NCBI RefSeq assembly: GCF_965230805.1
Contig: NZ_OZ246019.1
Coordinates: 4,340,001 to 4,404,000 of the forward strand
DNA: 64,000 nucleotides
Direction: 5' to 3'
From: Marinifilum sp965230805
GTDB lineage: Bacteria > Bacteroidota > Bacteroidia > Bacteroidales > Marinifilaceae
Below, piece after piece: positions 26,448-35,305 of the stretch. Under the pieces are notes generated by a model. The model searched no databases and was not told the DNA's origin. It saw only the letters and a program-made list of their open reading frames with translations. Every line of letters starts with the position of its first letter. The first letter of the stretch is position 1. The translations under genes were made by a program, and so were the position numbers.

Positions 26448-27209
26448 CTAGTTGCCTAAAATAATTTTTCTCACCAGGTTTTCGGCATCATTAGCATCAA
26501 CATCCATATTAAAACCAATTCTGTAGATTAAACCATTGTGCCATGCATAATATTGATACGACCCAGTTGTTTCTTTAAATATTCGATTTTGAGATTCATC
26601 GTACATATAATAATCAAACACTCTTGGCCACAGATTATCTTTATCTTTAGGAAGGTAGTACAGAGAATCCTGCTCTGTTAAATTCAAAATCACATACGCT
26701 CTTTTGGTTAAATCTTCGTGCAGAGTTTCAAGTTCAGTTTCACTCATTTCCATAAAGGGATTGTTAGGATGCTGAGTAATTGAAACAATAAAGAAGTCTT
26801 TGAAATTGATATCGTATCCTTCATCATTCTCCAGGTAAGACAATTGAATTTGAAACACAAGCTGGTTCTGATCATTCCATGACGTTACAATGTTGGCCTC
26901 CTGAATATTTGCTGTAAAACTAAGTTCCGAAGGTGAAAAAAGATTGATCTTTGTTCTCATCTCTTCCGGAATTCTATTTAGTGCTTCGTAGATGCTAACA
27001 GGAATATAAAAATCTACTTTTTCACGTTCTTTCAAGATGTTAAAATCGTAATTGTAGGTGTGATCATAGCCTTCAACTTCGTCTAAACCAACAAGTAATT
27101 CTTCGTTTGGATCTACAAAACCAGAATGTTTATCGCTTTCCGAACAAGATATTATTCCTGTAAACAAAATTATAATGCTAAGATATTGGTAGGATTTTCG
27201 AAAATTCAT
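26448..27209 (-). CDS. Lipoprotein of unknown function
   Basis: 253 residues with a lipobox Cys at about residue 22 (FTGIISCSESDK), so probably anchored in the inner or outer membrane. The mature part is rich in beta-strand-like segments and acidic residues, with no motif I recognise. It has its own terminator and is flanked by M28 peptidase on the same strand with a 130-base gap, so it is likely a separate unit. Confidence 0.7.
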   Translation of the reverse strand: MNFRKSYQYLSIIILFTGIISCSESDKHSGFVDPNEELLVGLDEVEGYDHTYNYDFNILKEREKVDFYIPVSIYEALNRIPEEMRTKINLFSPSELSFTANIQEANIVTSWNDQNQLVFQIQLSYLENDEGYDINFKDFFIVSITQHPNNPFMEMSETELETLHEDLTKRAYVILNLTEQDSLYYLPKDKDNLWPRVFDYYMYDESQNRIFKETTGSYQYYAWHNGLIYRIGFNMDVDANDAENLVRKIILGN

Positions 27210-27341
27210 AATTCTTTGTTTATCGTATTCACTAATGAACCATACAAACTTACGGAAAAAAAGAATTTATGTTTTCTTTTTTGTTTAAGAATTCTAATCC
27301 TGTCGAAAAATACCTGAAATACAGATTTGTATCATCCCAAG

Positions 27342-28859
27342 TTACTTTTGATTAGCCAATTCAATTGCGGTTAAAAATATTAAACCACTTACTTTTCTAA
27401 CAGATTGATAATCTAACTTATCAGGAGTGTCGGTTGTTCTGTGATAATCATCATTTAAACCATTAAAATAAAAAATTGAGGGTATATTTTTTTTAACAAA
27501 CGAAGCTTGATCGGAAGCTGAATATAGAAAGTTATCCTTGGTATCGTATGAATAATCTAATTCTAAATTCGGATACAAATGGTTTAGACTATCGCCTATC
27601 GTTTTTAGTTTGGGATTAAGGTCAGATGCACCTATAAGATAAATAAAGTTATGGTTCTTGTGATTGATATCTCTTCTTCCCAACATATCAATGTTTAGAT
27701 TTGCTTTAATGTTGGTATGAGGAAATGTTTGTTTTTCAACAAAATATTTCGAGCCCAATAGTCCTTTCTCCTCTCCAGACAGAGCCGCAAAGATAATACT
27801 TCGTTTAAGTTGTAATCCATTGTCAACCGCATCTTTAATTGCCTTAGCAATTTCAATAAGTGCCGCAGTACCAGAAGCATTGTCATTGGCTCCGTAAAAA
27901 ACTTTATTTCCTCTTCTTCCCAAATGGTCGTAATGAGCTGTAATAACGATATATTCTTCTTTTTTTTCTGTTCCTGGAATACATGCAATGACATTCTCGC
28001 TCGGCTTTGAATCGTAGGTGTTTTCAAATTCAAGATCTAATGTAATCTCGCGTTTATTAGGCCATAAACTTGAGTTTTCGGAGATGTATTTTTTTAAGTC
28101 TTTTAATCTAAGCTCCAATATTTTTGCAACAGCTTTTTCGCTTATTGATCCTTGGTAGGTTTTTCTTGTTCGTTGAAAATCGTAATACATTTCTTTATGT
28201 GATATTGAATCAAATGGATTTTGAGAGGGGAACTGGTAGGGGTCTAACATTGTGCGATGATTGAGTATACTCTTGTTGTGTCGAATGATCGTTTGAATCT
28301 GATTTGGATTGATAGGGTTGCAGTAAAACACAATTTTTGAGTTGGTCTTGCGAATGATATCCGAAGCCTTTACTGGTGCAGCATACAAATTCCGGGTTAA
28401 GAACAAAACTGCTTTATTTGAGAAGTCTTTATTCTGGTATATACTATCATGAGCTGCACCTAAAAATTCTAGTTCAATATTATCTCTTTTAAAGTTATTA
28501 TAGCCTGATAATGTAAAATCTTCATAAGCTTTAAATTCAAATCCATTAGCCAACAGATTAATAATTGGAGCTTTCTTTTTGTAAATCAAGAATTCTTGGA
28601 AATAACTTAAACTGTCGTTTTTAAGCTGATAACTGGATATACCTGCATCACGGAATTGCTTAAAGATGTATGCTGCGGCTAATTTTTGACCTTCTTCACC
28701 TGTTTCTCTTCCATTCATATTTTCTGATGCCAGCTTATAAACATCTTGCTTAATATTTTCGGCCGATATCTTTTTAGAAAGAGCAATCAGGTCTATTTCT
28801 TGGCCAATAAGTTTAAAAGTTATTAATAAGCCAATTGAAAGAATTGTAAATTTCTTCAT
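27342..28859 (-). CDS. Exported M28 family zinc metallopeptidase
   Basis: 505 residues from ATG 28859, signal peptide ending near FKLIGQEI. This is an aminopeptidase-type M28 enzyme with two zinc ions. Ligands are visible in order: His in ITAHYDHLG, bridging Asp in YGANDNASG, Glu-Glu in LSGEEKGLLGS, Asp in NIDMLGRRD, and His in NDDYHRTTDTPD near the C-terminus. The first 250 residues include the PA-domain-like insert seen in many Bacteroidota M28 proteins. An upstream ATG at 28877 adds six residues before the signal and is less likely. It probably digests peptides outside the cytoplasm. Confidence 0.92.
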   Translation of the reverse strand: MKKFTILSIGLLITFKLIGQEIDLIALSKKISAENIKQDVYKLASENMNGRETGEEGQKLAAAYIFKQFRDAGISSYQLKNDSLSYFQEFLIYKKKAPIINLLANGFEFKAYEDFTLSGYNNFKRDNIELEFLGAAHDSIYQNKDFSNKAVLFLTRNLYAAPVKASDIIRKTNSKIVFYCNPINPNQIQTIIRHNKSILNHRTMLDPYQFPSQNPFDSISHKEMYYDFQRTRKTYQGSISEKAVAKILELRLKDLKKYISENSSLWPNKREITLDLEFENTYDSKPSENVIACIPGTEKKEEYIVITAHYDHLGRRGNKVFYGANDNASGTAALIEIAKAIKDAVDNGLQLKRSIIFAALSGEEKGLLGSKYFVEKQTFPHTNIKANLNIDMLGRRDINHKNHNFIYLIGASDLNPKLKTIGDSLNHLYPNLELDYSYDTKDNFLYSASDQASFVKKNIPSIFYFNGLNDDYHRTTDTPDKLDYQSVRKVSGLIFLTAIELANQK

Positions 28860-28886
28860 CACAATGTTTTTAAGCAATTAATGGTG

Positions 28887-29034
28887 TAATACCAGTTTTA
28901 TAATGAAATTAATCTCCTTTTGATTTAATTCTTCCATAAAAATATAGCCTAAGCTAAGACTATGCTTCTATTTTTTGGCTTAAATAAACTCAAAATTAGT
29001 AAAGCAATGAAAGACTCGTTTTAGAATAACACTG
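28887..29034. repeat. MITE-like imperfect inverted-repeat element, family 2
   Basis: About 148 bases beginning TAATACCAGTTTTAT and ending AGAATAACACTG, whose ends are related as inverted repeats. The centre AGCCTAAGCTAAGACT is close to palindromic. The reverse complement of its right half aligns with 36381-36478, so this is a dispersed family. It contains no open reading frame and fills the divergent space between the M28 and Pcm genes. Confidence 0.6.
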
Positions 29035-29160
29035 ATCTAGCATGAATTTAATAAATTTAATTTCCTTTTTAATGGTGCTTTCTTTTAAAACTGAAGCATT
29101 ATGAATGCGAATTTTCCTGTCGATGATAATGTTGTAACTTTATGCAAGGCAAGAAACAAG

Positions 29161-29880
29161 ATGAAGATTGTATTAACATATGGACTGGGGATTATAATTG
29201 CCACTCTCTTTATTCCAAAAATGCAACATGCTCAGAATACTAATTTTAAGGCAAAAAGATTTAAAATGCTTGCTGAGCAAATCATATCAAGAGGAATAAA
29301 AAATGAGGAGGTAATAAAAGCAATGCAAGCTGTTGAAAGGCACTTGTTTGTTCCACACCACTTGCAAAAATATGCATATCAGGATAGGCCATTGCCCATT
29401 GGCTATGAGCAAACCATCTCTCAACCGTATATTGTTGCCTTAATGTCTCAATTGCTAGATGTGAAAGAAGGAGAAAAGATTTTGGAAATTGGAACGGGAT
29501 CTGGTTATCAGGCTGCTGTATTAGCCGAAATGAAAGGCAGGATTTTTAGTATAGAAATTGTTAGGCCTCTGCAAAAAAGAGCAGCATTTGTGTTAGATTC
29601 TTTGGCTTATAAAAATGTCGAAACTTGTTATGGCGATGGTTATTTAGGCTGGCCTGATCAAGCACCTTTCGATGGGATTATTGTAACCTGCTCGCCAACA
29701 AAGGTGCCACAAGCCTTAGTTGACCAATTAGCAGAAGGAGGCAAGCTTGTGATTCCTGTCGGTTTAAAAAATGTAAAAAAGCTGGTACTGTTAGAGAAAA
29801 AGAAAGGCAAAATCATTCAAAAAAATGTTATTTCTGTTCGTTTTGTGCCTATGGTTGATTTACATGGAAATCAATATTAA
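29161..29880 (+). CDS. pcm: Protein-L-isoaspartate O-methyltransferase, exported form
   Basis: SAM-dependent repair of isoaspartyl residues. 239 residues from ATG 29161. The first 25 residues are hydrophobic with an AQN cut site, a signal peptide, so this Pcm is predicted to be outside the cytoplasm. Family motifs are PLPIGYEQTISQPYIVALM, the SAM loop LEIGTGSGYQAAVLA, GDGYLGWPDQAPFDGIIV and LVIPVGL. SAM is not known to be available in the periplasm, so either the segment is a membrane anchor or the export prediction is wrong. A frame from 29101 adds 20 residues before the hydrophobic segment. Confidence 0.87.
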   Translation: MKIVLTYGLGIIIATLFIPKMQHAQNTNFKAKRFKMLAEQIISRGIKNEEVIKAMQAVERHLFVPHHLQKYAYQDRPLPIGYEQTISQPYIVALMSQLLDVKEGEKILEIGTGSGYQAAVLAEMKGRIFSIEIVRPLQKRAAFVLDSLAYKNVETCYGDGYLGWPDQAPFDGIIVTCSPTKVPQALVDQLAEGGKLVIPVGLKNVKKLVLLEKKKGKIIQKNVISVRFVPMVDLHGNQY

Positions 29881-29916
29881 AAAACACCTGAAAATTGATA
29901 TGATTCATTCGCAAAG

Positions 29917-30429
29917 TCAATTGATATGATTTGATTTCTTATAAATTCCTTCGAACTGGATTGTCCAATTTTTTCCATTATCGGTTGTTGATTCCCATAC
30001 CTGTTTTACTTCTTCGTTTGAAAGTTTCGTCCATGTTATTCGATGTATTGAGTTGGGTTCACCCATATTAGAATCTAAACCGCTGGTAAGAACCATTTTT
30101 TCATCACGAAATTCGCCTTTCAACAATAGGTTATTTCCGTTTTTATCTACCCATACTTGATGCCATTTATTTGATTTTGGATTGTAGAAACTATAACTGG
30201 TACCACTAAAGTTATCATTTTTTGAAACCCAGTTTTCTTGAATAAGATATTTGTTCTGAAGAAACACAACTTTATTTTTGCCTACAAGATTTTCTCCTGT
30301 ATAAACATCCCATTCGCCTATCCAAAAATCAAATTGGCGAGAATAATTAGTAGGAACTATGTTTTCCTGTGCAAATAATGAATAAGGCATACAGCTTACT
30401 GCCATAAGCAGTATTAAAATTGTTTTCAT
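29917..30429 (-). CDS. DUF1579-like exported protein
   Basis: 170 residues with a signal peptide ending near YSLFAQEN. The mature start RQFDFWIGEWDVYTG is typical of the DUF1579/lipocalin-like group, which folds as a beta-barrel of unknown ligand. It is the third gene of a minus-strand run after DUF302 (18-base gap), so probably one operon. Confidence 0.75.
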   Translation of the reverse strand: MKTILILLMAVSCMPYSLFAQENIVPTNYSRQFDFWIGEWDVYTGENLVGKNKVVFLQNKYLIQENWVSKNDNFSGTSYSFYNPKSNKWHQVWVDKNGNNLLLKGEFRDEKMVLTSGLDSNMGEPNSIHRITWTKLSNEEVKQVWESTTDNGKNWTIQFEGIYKKSNHIN

Positions 30430-30447
30430 AGTGAAGCGGCTTAAAAA

Positions 30448-30840
30448 TTAATCTTCAAGATAAGTAAGGCATCGTTCTAATTTCATTTTTAGTTCTTTAG
30501 CAAAAGGCTGCAACTCTTCGTTTTCAATCACATTAAAAGCTGCTGTTGGATCCATTATCGAAATATCAACATGACCGTTATCTTGTTCAACAACGGTAAT
30601 ATTACATGGCATCATAATGCCAATCTGATCTTCCACTTGAAAAGCTTCATAGGCTAAAGTTGGATTACATGCGCCAAGAATTCGATATTGCTTAAAATCA
30701 ACATTAATCTTCTGCTTTAGAGTTGCTTTAACATCAATATCAGTAAGTATTCCAAAACCTTCTGTTTGTATAGCTTTTGTAATTCTATCTACCGCTTCAT
30801 CAAAAGTGAAATCTGTTATTCGTTTAATATAGTAGCTCAT
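30448..30840 (-). CDS. DUF302 family protein
   Basis: 130 residues, cytoplasmic. DUF302 marks are GFGILTDIDVKATLKQKINVD near residues 28-48, YRILGACNPTLAYEAF, and IGIMMPCNITVVEQ with DISIMDP at the end. No function is proven for the family; members often accompany redox or heavy-metal genes. The gene is 21 bases downstream of a membrane protein gene on the same strand. Confidence 0.88.
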   Translation of the reverse strand: MSYYIKRITDFTFDEAVDRITKAIQTEGFGILTDIDVKATLKQKINVDFKQYRILGACNPTLAYEAFQVEDQIGIMMPCNITVVEQDNGHVDISIMDPTAAFNVIENEELQPFAKELKMKLERCLTYLED

Positions 30841-30861
30841 ACTTCAATTTTTAACTTAGTT

Positions 30862-31488
30862 TTAAATGTCCTGTTTAAATTTATCTGATTGAAGTCCCTT
30901 TCTACGCGACAAGTCACAGGTTTTATATAAAATCCCTATTAATAAAATGAATGAAAGTATCCTTACATAAGAGAGAATGGATTCATATTCAGAACCAAGT
31001 GGTCCGTGAATGTAATCCATAAGCATAATTACACTTAAAGGAATGAAGAGAGCCAATAGTATTATTAACAAAACAGCGGATTCTTTGTACACTCGTTTAA
31101 TTAATAATCCTATACCACAAATAATTTGAATAAAACCCGATGAACTTGTGACTGTATATGTTGACTTAAAAGCTGCGGAGAAAAGATGACTAAAAAAAGA
31201 AGGAATCAGGATGTGTAAAGCACCAATAACAATGGCAGCAACCCCAAAAGCAAAACGTAAGTGTTCTTTTTTTGAAAAACTTTTCAGGTAATTGCTAAAT
31301 AATGTGGCAATTCTAATGAGGATATATGTTGTTAATATTGTAAGAATCAGTAGCATAGCAGTAGATTTTAAAAATCTTCGTATTATATCAATTGTATATC
31401 CACCCCATAACTCATAGGATGGATTCGTAATCGGTATTAATTTACGAATTTGTAGTTCTGCTTGCAAATCAGAGTTTAGCACTAACAA
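30862..31488 (-). CDS. Multi-span membrane protein of unknown function
   Basis: Up to 208 residues with about four to five membrane helices (around residues 43-60, 80-100, 120-140, 145-162, 185-200), a layout reminiscent of DoxX-like proteins but without a sure match. The longest frame starts at TTG 31488; the first clear ATG is at 31359, which would remove a conserved-looking IRKLIPITNPSYELWGGY segment, so a non-ATG start is plausible. It heads a three-gene unit with DUF302 and a DUF1579-like gene. Confidence 0.6.
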   Translation of the reverse strand: MLVLNSDLQAELQIRKLIPITNPSYELWGGYTIDIIRRFLKSTAMLLILTILTTYILIRIATLFSNYLKSFSKKEHLRFAFGVAAIVIGALHILIPSFFSHLFSAAFKSTYTVTSSSGFIQIICGIGLLIKRVYKESAVLLIILLALFIPLSVIMLMDYIHGPLGSEYESILSYVRILSFILLIGILYKTCDLSRRKGLQSDKFKQDI

Positions 31489-31489
31489 A

Positions 31490-31587
31490 GAGGCAACCTA
31501 AAAAGGATTTGTATTTGGAGGTATCTATTTAGTTTTGCAAATACTCAACTCTTTTTCAATACAAAAATCGACTTCTTAGGTTGTCTC
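31490..31587. repeat. Long imperfect inverted repeat after the M56 gene
   Basis: Left arm GAGGCAACCTAAAAAG followed by GATTTGTATT, right arm (reverse complement) GAGACAACCTAAGAAG followed by GATTTTTGTATT. The arms are 26-30 bases separated by about 40 bases. It occupies the whole space between the M56 gene stop and the next start, so it could be a terminator-like hairpin, a MITE remnant or part of the next promoter. Confidence 0.6.
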
Positions 31588-31610
31588 TTAATGAATGGTA
31601 GGGTCTGTTT

Positions 31611-34082
31611 TTATTTTTTTAAAGTGATTTCCATGACTCCATTTTTAGCATTTTTGCCATACTTTTCAATAGCTGATTCGCCTTTAATAAAATTTATGCT
31701 TTTAATTTGATTGGGTGAGATTTCATCAAAACGTTTAGCACTAATCTTTTTGCCATCGAGAATATAAAGAGGTTTATCTTTTCCGTTTTGCTCTTTATTT
31801 TTAAGGAAGGCAGGTTTATTCTTTCCTTTATTTTTTGACTTGATTAGAACGACACCATGCTCGGCTTCCTTACCATATATCTCAATTGCTTTTTGATTTT
31901 TAAGAACACTTACGCCATCAATATTGTCCGGATCCAAGTATTTAATATGGTTTGAATCAACCAGCGAGTCATCAATAATATAAAGAGGCATGTTTTCTTT
32001 TACCTCTCCTTTAAATTTAAGATTTGAATACTGTATAAAATTACTATTTTCTTGTCCAGCAAATACAAATTGATCATTTTTCGAATCTTCTTGTCCTTGT
32101 ATTATTTTTTCTAACTGATCCCTATATTCAAGAGTGTTTAGTTTTTCCAAATGCTTATAGATTCTTTCCTTACTTCTTTCAAGTTTATCCTGAAACTCCT
32201 TTCGATATTCTGGGGAGTGATATTTTTCGATATGCTTTTTTAAGGATTCTCTTTGTTTTTGAAGTCGCTGTTCAAATTCTCCTGATTCTATTCTGTCGAG
32301 ATGCTCTTGAAGTGATTTCTTAGATCTTTCGATGTTTTTCTTTAACTGATCTTTATATTCTTTGGAATTAATCCTTTCAATAGTCTCCTGAATTCTCTCC
32401 TTAATTACAATTTTTTCTTTTTCACTAAGCTCCCTGTCAGATTCAATTTCTTTAAGTTCATTACTTAATTCTTTTTTCTGAAGCTCTTTTTCCAATTCGA
32501 GTTGTTCAATTAAGTTCTGGTTTGAGAACTCTTCAAGCTCTTTTCTTAATTCGGCTTGTTGCTCTTGCATCTCATTTTTAATCTGCTCAATATCCAATTC
32601 TTTAAGAGCAGTTTCCAGTTCTGCAAAGTTCATTTCTAGTTTAATTTCCTCCAATTCCTTAGCAGCTTCCTTCAATTCAATTTTTTGCTCCTCAATGATT
32701 TTGTTTACCTTTTTCTGTAACCATTCTTTTGACTTCAAAGAATCTTCAGGAATGTCGAAATCAACATCCATTAGAACTTTCACCTCACGATCAATTTCCG
32801 CTACAGCTTCTGTTTCCATCTTAGGAGCAGTTTCTACTTCCACCACTACTTCCACTTCCGAAGTAATTTCAACTTCATCTTTGGTTTCTGTTTCTACTTT
32901 AACAGTTTCAGTTGATTCGAGTGTTGTGTTTGCTTTTTTGTTCTTTTTCTTCTTCTTTTTGTCTTGTTGTAACGGAACGGCATTGTTATCAGTTTTTTTG
33001 TTTTGTTTTTGATCGATCACATTAATTTTCGAGAAAAATTGCTTGCCCGAGAATGCGTTCTCGGAAATAGCGAAGTTCGAAATCAATATCAATCCTGAAA
33101 ACAGAAACACAAATAAACCACTAATAAGTAATTTGTCGCTCCGTTTTCCCAACTCTGCTTTGGGTCTTAAAATTCGTTGAACTCGATTAAAAAGATTGTC
33201 TTTTTTGCCCGATAGTCCCAAAACCAATTCAAATCTTTTTTTCCTAATTGCTTCCATATTATTTAATGCTTTAATAAGGGTTAAGGATTCACCACAAACC
33301 TTTACCGCCAGGTCATCACAAATGTGTTCTCTTTCGGTATTAACCACAGAAGACAGCCACCAAACAACAGGATGATAGAAAAATAATAATTCTAGTATTC
33401 CTTGTACAAATTGAAATAAATAATCATGACGTTTTATGTGCGCCAATTCGTGAGCTATAATAATTTCCAGCTGATTATACGGAATGCAGCTTAACATGCT
33501 AACCGGCAACAGAACAACTGGTTTAAAATATCCAATTAATGAAGGAGTCTGCACATAACCAGATTCCTTGAATGTAACTTTTTGTTTTAAATGAAACCTT
33601 TTAATAAGGTTTGAGGCTAGTTTTTGAGTTTTATTAGAAATAGGGTAGGTTAAGTGTTTTTTCAATTTTAAGCTTTGTAGGTAATTAAAAGTCATGTGTA
33701 ATGATAAAACACATACTCCAATACACCATAAATTAACGATTACAGGAAAATATCTGGCAAAATTTATATTGTCGAAACTGAAAAAATCCGAAGAGCTGGA
33801 ACTGTTTTTTAACAATAGCAACATCATCTCGGGATCAATATTACCTGTTTCTACCATTGTTCCGGTTCTTTTTAAATAATAATGAACAAAAGTTAGGATA
33901 AAACTTACAAAAACGAATGAAAGACCAATGGATGCAATTCCGTAGCGCAGTTTAGCATTGTCTTTTGAAATCAATCGGAAAACAAGCCAAATAATTGCAC
34001 CGACAATTGTAATTTGCCACAAAGAATTTAATAAAGTCCAGCCGGCGGCATTTATCAGCTTAAATAAATTAATATCATTCAT
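31611..34082 (-). CDS. M56 family (BlaR1/MecR1-like) membrane metallopeptidase with coiled coil and two plug-like repeats
   Basis: 823 residues from ATG 34082, which overlaps the blaI stop by eight bases. The N-terminal 320 residues hold four membrane helices and the zinc site IIIAHELAHIKRH (about residues 206-218), where HExxH is catalytic. BlaR1 relatives sense a signal and cleave the partner repressor. Instead of a penicillin-binding sensor there is a long Glu/Lys coiled coil (about residues 390-690), then two tandem copies of a TonB-plug-like module (PLYIIDDSLVDS...GVVLIKSK and KPLYILDGKKIS...NGVMEITLKK). The signal it senses is unknown. Confidence 0.9.
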   Translation of the reverse strand: MNDINLFKLINAAGWTLLNSLWQITIVGAIIWLVFRLISKDNAKLRYGIASIGLSFVFVSFILTFVHYYLKRTGTMVETGNIDPEMMLLLLKNSSSSSDFFSFDNINFARYFPVIVNLWCIGVCVLSLHMTFNYLQSLKLKKHLTYPISNKTQKLASNLIKRFHLKQKVTFKESGYVQTPSLIGYFKPVVLLPVSMLSCIPYNQLEIIIAHELAHIKRHDYLFQFVQGILELLFFYHPVVWWLSSVVNTEREHICDDLAVKVCGESLTLIKALNNMEAIRKKRFELVLGLSGKKDNLFNRVQRILRPKAELGKRSDKLLISGLFVFLFSGLILISNFAISENAFSGKQFFSKINVIDQKQNKKTDNNAVPLQQDKKKKKKNKKANTTLESTETVKVETETKDEVEITSEVEVVVEVETAPKMETEAVAEIDREVKVLMDVDFDIPEDSLKSKEWLQKKVNKIIEEQKIELKEAAKELEEIKLEMNFAELETALKELDIEQIKNEMQEQQAELRKELEEFSNQNLIEQLELEKELQKKELSNELKEIESDRELSEKEKIVIKERIQETIERINSKEYKDQLKKNIERSKKSLQEHLDRIESGEFEQRLQKQRESLKKHIEKYHSPEYRKEFQDKLERSKERIYKHLEKLNTLEYRDQLEKIIQGQEDSKNDQFVFAGQENSNFIQYSNLKFKGEVKENMPLYIIDDSLVDSNHIKYLDPDNIDGVSVLKNQKAIEIYGKEAEHGVVLIKSKNKGKNKPAFLKNKEQNGKDKPLYILDGKKISAKRFDEISPNQIKSINFIKGESAIEKYGKNAKNGVMEITLKK

Positions 34083-34473
34083 TGCTATCCGAATTTTGCG
34101 ACGATTCAATATCGTCAATTAAACTACGAATTTTATTCAGCTCATCGGTGCTACAAGTTTTATTCCCAAGGGCTTGCAATACCATTCCGGATGTTGATCC
34201 GTTAAATAGGGTAGATATGAATTTATCTATGAGAAGATTTTTGGTTTCTTTTTCTTCCACAATAGCCTCGTAAATATGAGTTCGTGAGTTTTTTTCTCTT
34301 CGAAGCATATCTTTTTCCGTCATGATTTGCATCACTTTTAGAGTTGTTGTATATCCAACATCTCTGCCACTTTTTAATTTTTCGTTTACAACACGTACTG
34401 TCGACGGACCATAAGTCCATAATACTTGTAAAATTTCTAATTCAGCGTCGGTAGGCTTAATCTTCTTTGGCAT
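34075..34473 (-). CDS. BlaI/MecI/CopY family repressor
   Basis: 132 residues, winged-helix repressor. The N-terminus PTDAELEILQVLWTYGPSTVRVVNEKL is the family signature, followed by TTLKVMQIMTEKDMLRREK and a C-terminal dimer domain. It is co-transcribed and translationally coupled with the M56 peptidase gene, so it is predicted to be inactivated by that protein. Three TACGA-N6-TCGTA palindromes lie 20-91 bases upstream of its ATG and are probable autoregulatory operators. Confidence 0.92.
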   Translation of the reverse strand: MPKKIKPTDAELEILQVLWTYGPSTVRVVNEKLKSGRDVGYTTTLKVMQIMTEKDMLRREKNSRTHIYEAIVEEKETKNLLIDKFISTLFNGSTSGMVLQALGNKTCSTDELNKIRSLIDDIESSQNSDSNE

Positions 34474-34492
34474 TTTGTGGTGAATTCTGTTA

Positions 34493-34564
34493 TACGATTA
34501 ATTTCGTAGATAAAATTATACGAAACAATTCGTAATACAAAATTTTATTACGATTATTTTCGTA
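34493..34564. promoter_or_regulatory. Three operator palindromes TACGA-N6-TCGTA upstream of blaI
   Basis: Perfect five-base arms occur at 34493-34508, 34519-34534 and 34549-34564, each with a six-base AT-rich centre. Centres are 26 and 30 bases apart. The flanks are alike (TTATACGA and TTCGTAAT). They lie directly before the BlaI-family gene, which fits a dimeric repressor binding cooperatively to three sites, and the same region may control the divergent YbaK gene from a distance. Confidence 0.75.
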
Positions 34565-34791
34565 ATTAGGCATCTTTGTCCAATCATTTGTACTTACTTC
34601 TTTTGTCTAGTTTCTTAATATAAAACGTTTTACTCTTTACTTCCACCTTTTTTTTTCGTATTTTATTGTTTCTCTATTAACTAAGTATAAGAGGACGAAA
34701 GTTAGAAAAGAAAAAAACTCAATCGGTTTATCCGATTAAAGGCTTAAAGCCTTATACTGATTGCAAATTTTAAACCATAGAACCAAACGCT

Positions 34792-35265
34792 ATGCCTATT
34801 CGAAAGTTAAAGCAGTATTTAGATGAAAGACAGATAAAATATGTTACGATTCGGCATTCTTCGGCTTATACAGCTCAACAGATTGCTGCATCGGCACATG
34901 TTCCAGGTAAAATGCTCGCAAAAACAGTAATGATTAAAGTGGATGGCAGAATGGCAATGGCTGTATTGCCTGCTTCTTATTTAATTGATTTTGATTTGTT
35001 AAAGCAAATGTTGGCTTGTAAAAAAGTTGAATTAGCTCATGAGCAAGAGTTTAAAGATATCTTCCCTCAGTGTGAGGTAGGAGCAATGCCTCCTTTTGGA
35101 AATATTTATAATTTAGAAGTTTATGTGTCAGAAAGCCTAGTAGAAGATGATGATATCGTATTCAGTGCAGGAACTCATACAGAATTAATCATGTTATCGT
35201 ACGAGGATTTTCACAACTGTGTTGAACCAGTAGTTTTGAAATTTACACACAAGTGTTACGCTTAG
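34792..35265 (+). CDS. YbaK/ProX-type aminoacyl-tRNA deacylase
   Basis: 157 residues of the YbaK/EbsC fold that clears mischarged aminoacyl-tRNA (for example Cys- or Ala-tRNA Pro). Conserved features are HSSAYTAQQIAASAHVPG (residues 22-39), KTVMIKVDGRMAMAVLPAS with the catalytic Lys, CEVGAMPPFGNIY, and SAGTHTELIMLSYEDF. The gene is divergent from blaI and apparently alone. Free-standing members differ in amino acid specificity, which I cannot read. Confidence 0.88.
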   Translation: MPIRKLKQYLDERQIKYVTIRHSSAYTAQQIAASAHVPGKMLAKTVMIKVDGRMAMAVLPASYLIDFDLLKQMLACKKVELAHEQEFKDIFPQCEVGAMPPFGNIYNLEVYVSESLVEDDDIVFSAGTHTELIMLSYEDFHNCVEPVVLKFTHKCYA

Positions 35266-35305
35266 ATTCTATATCAATAATTAAAAACAAGATCCTTTTC
35301 TTTTC

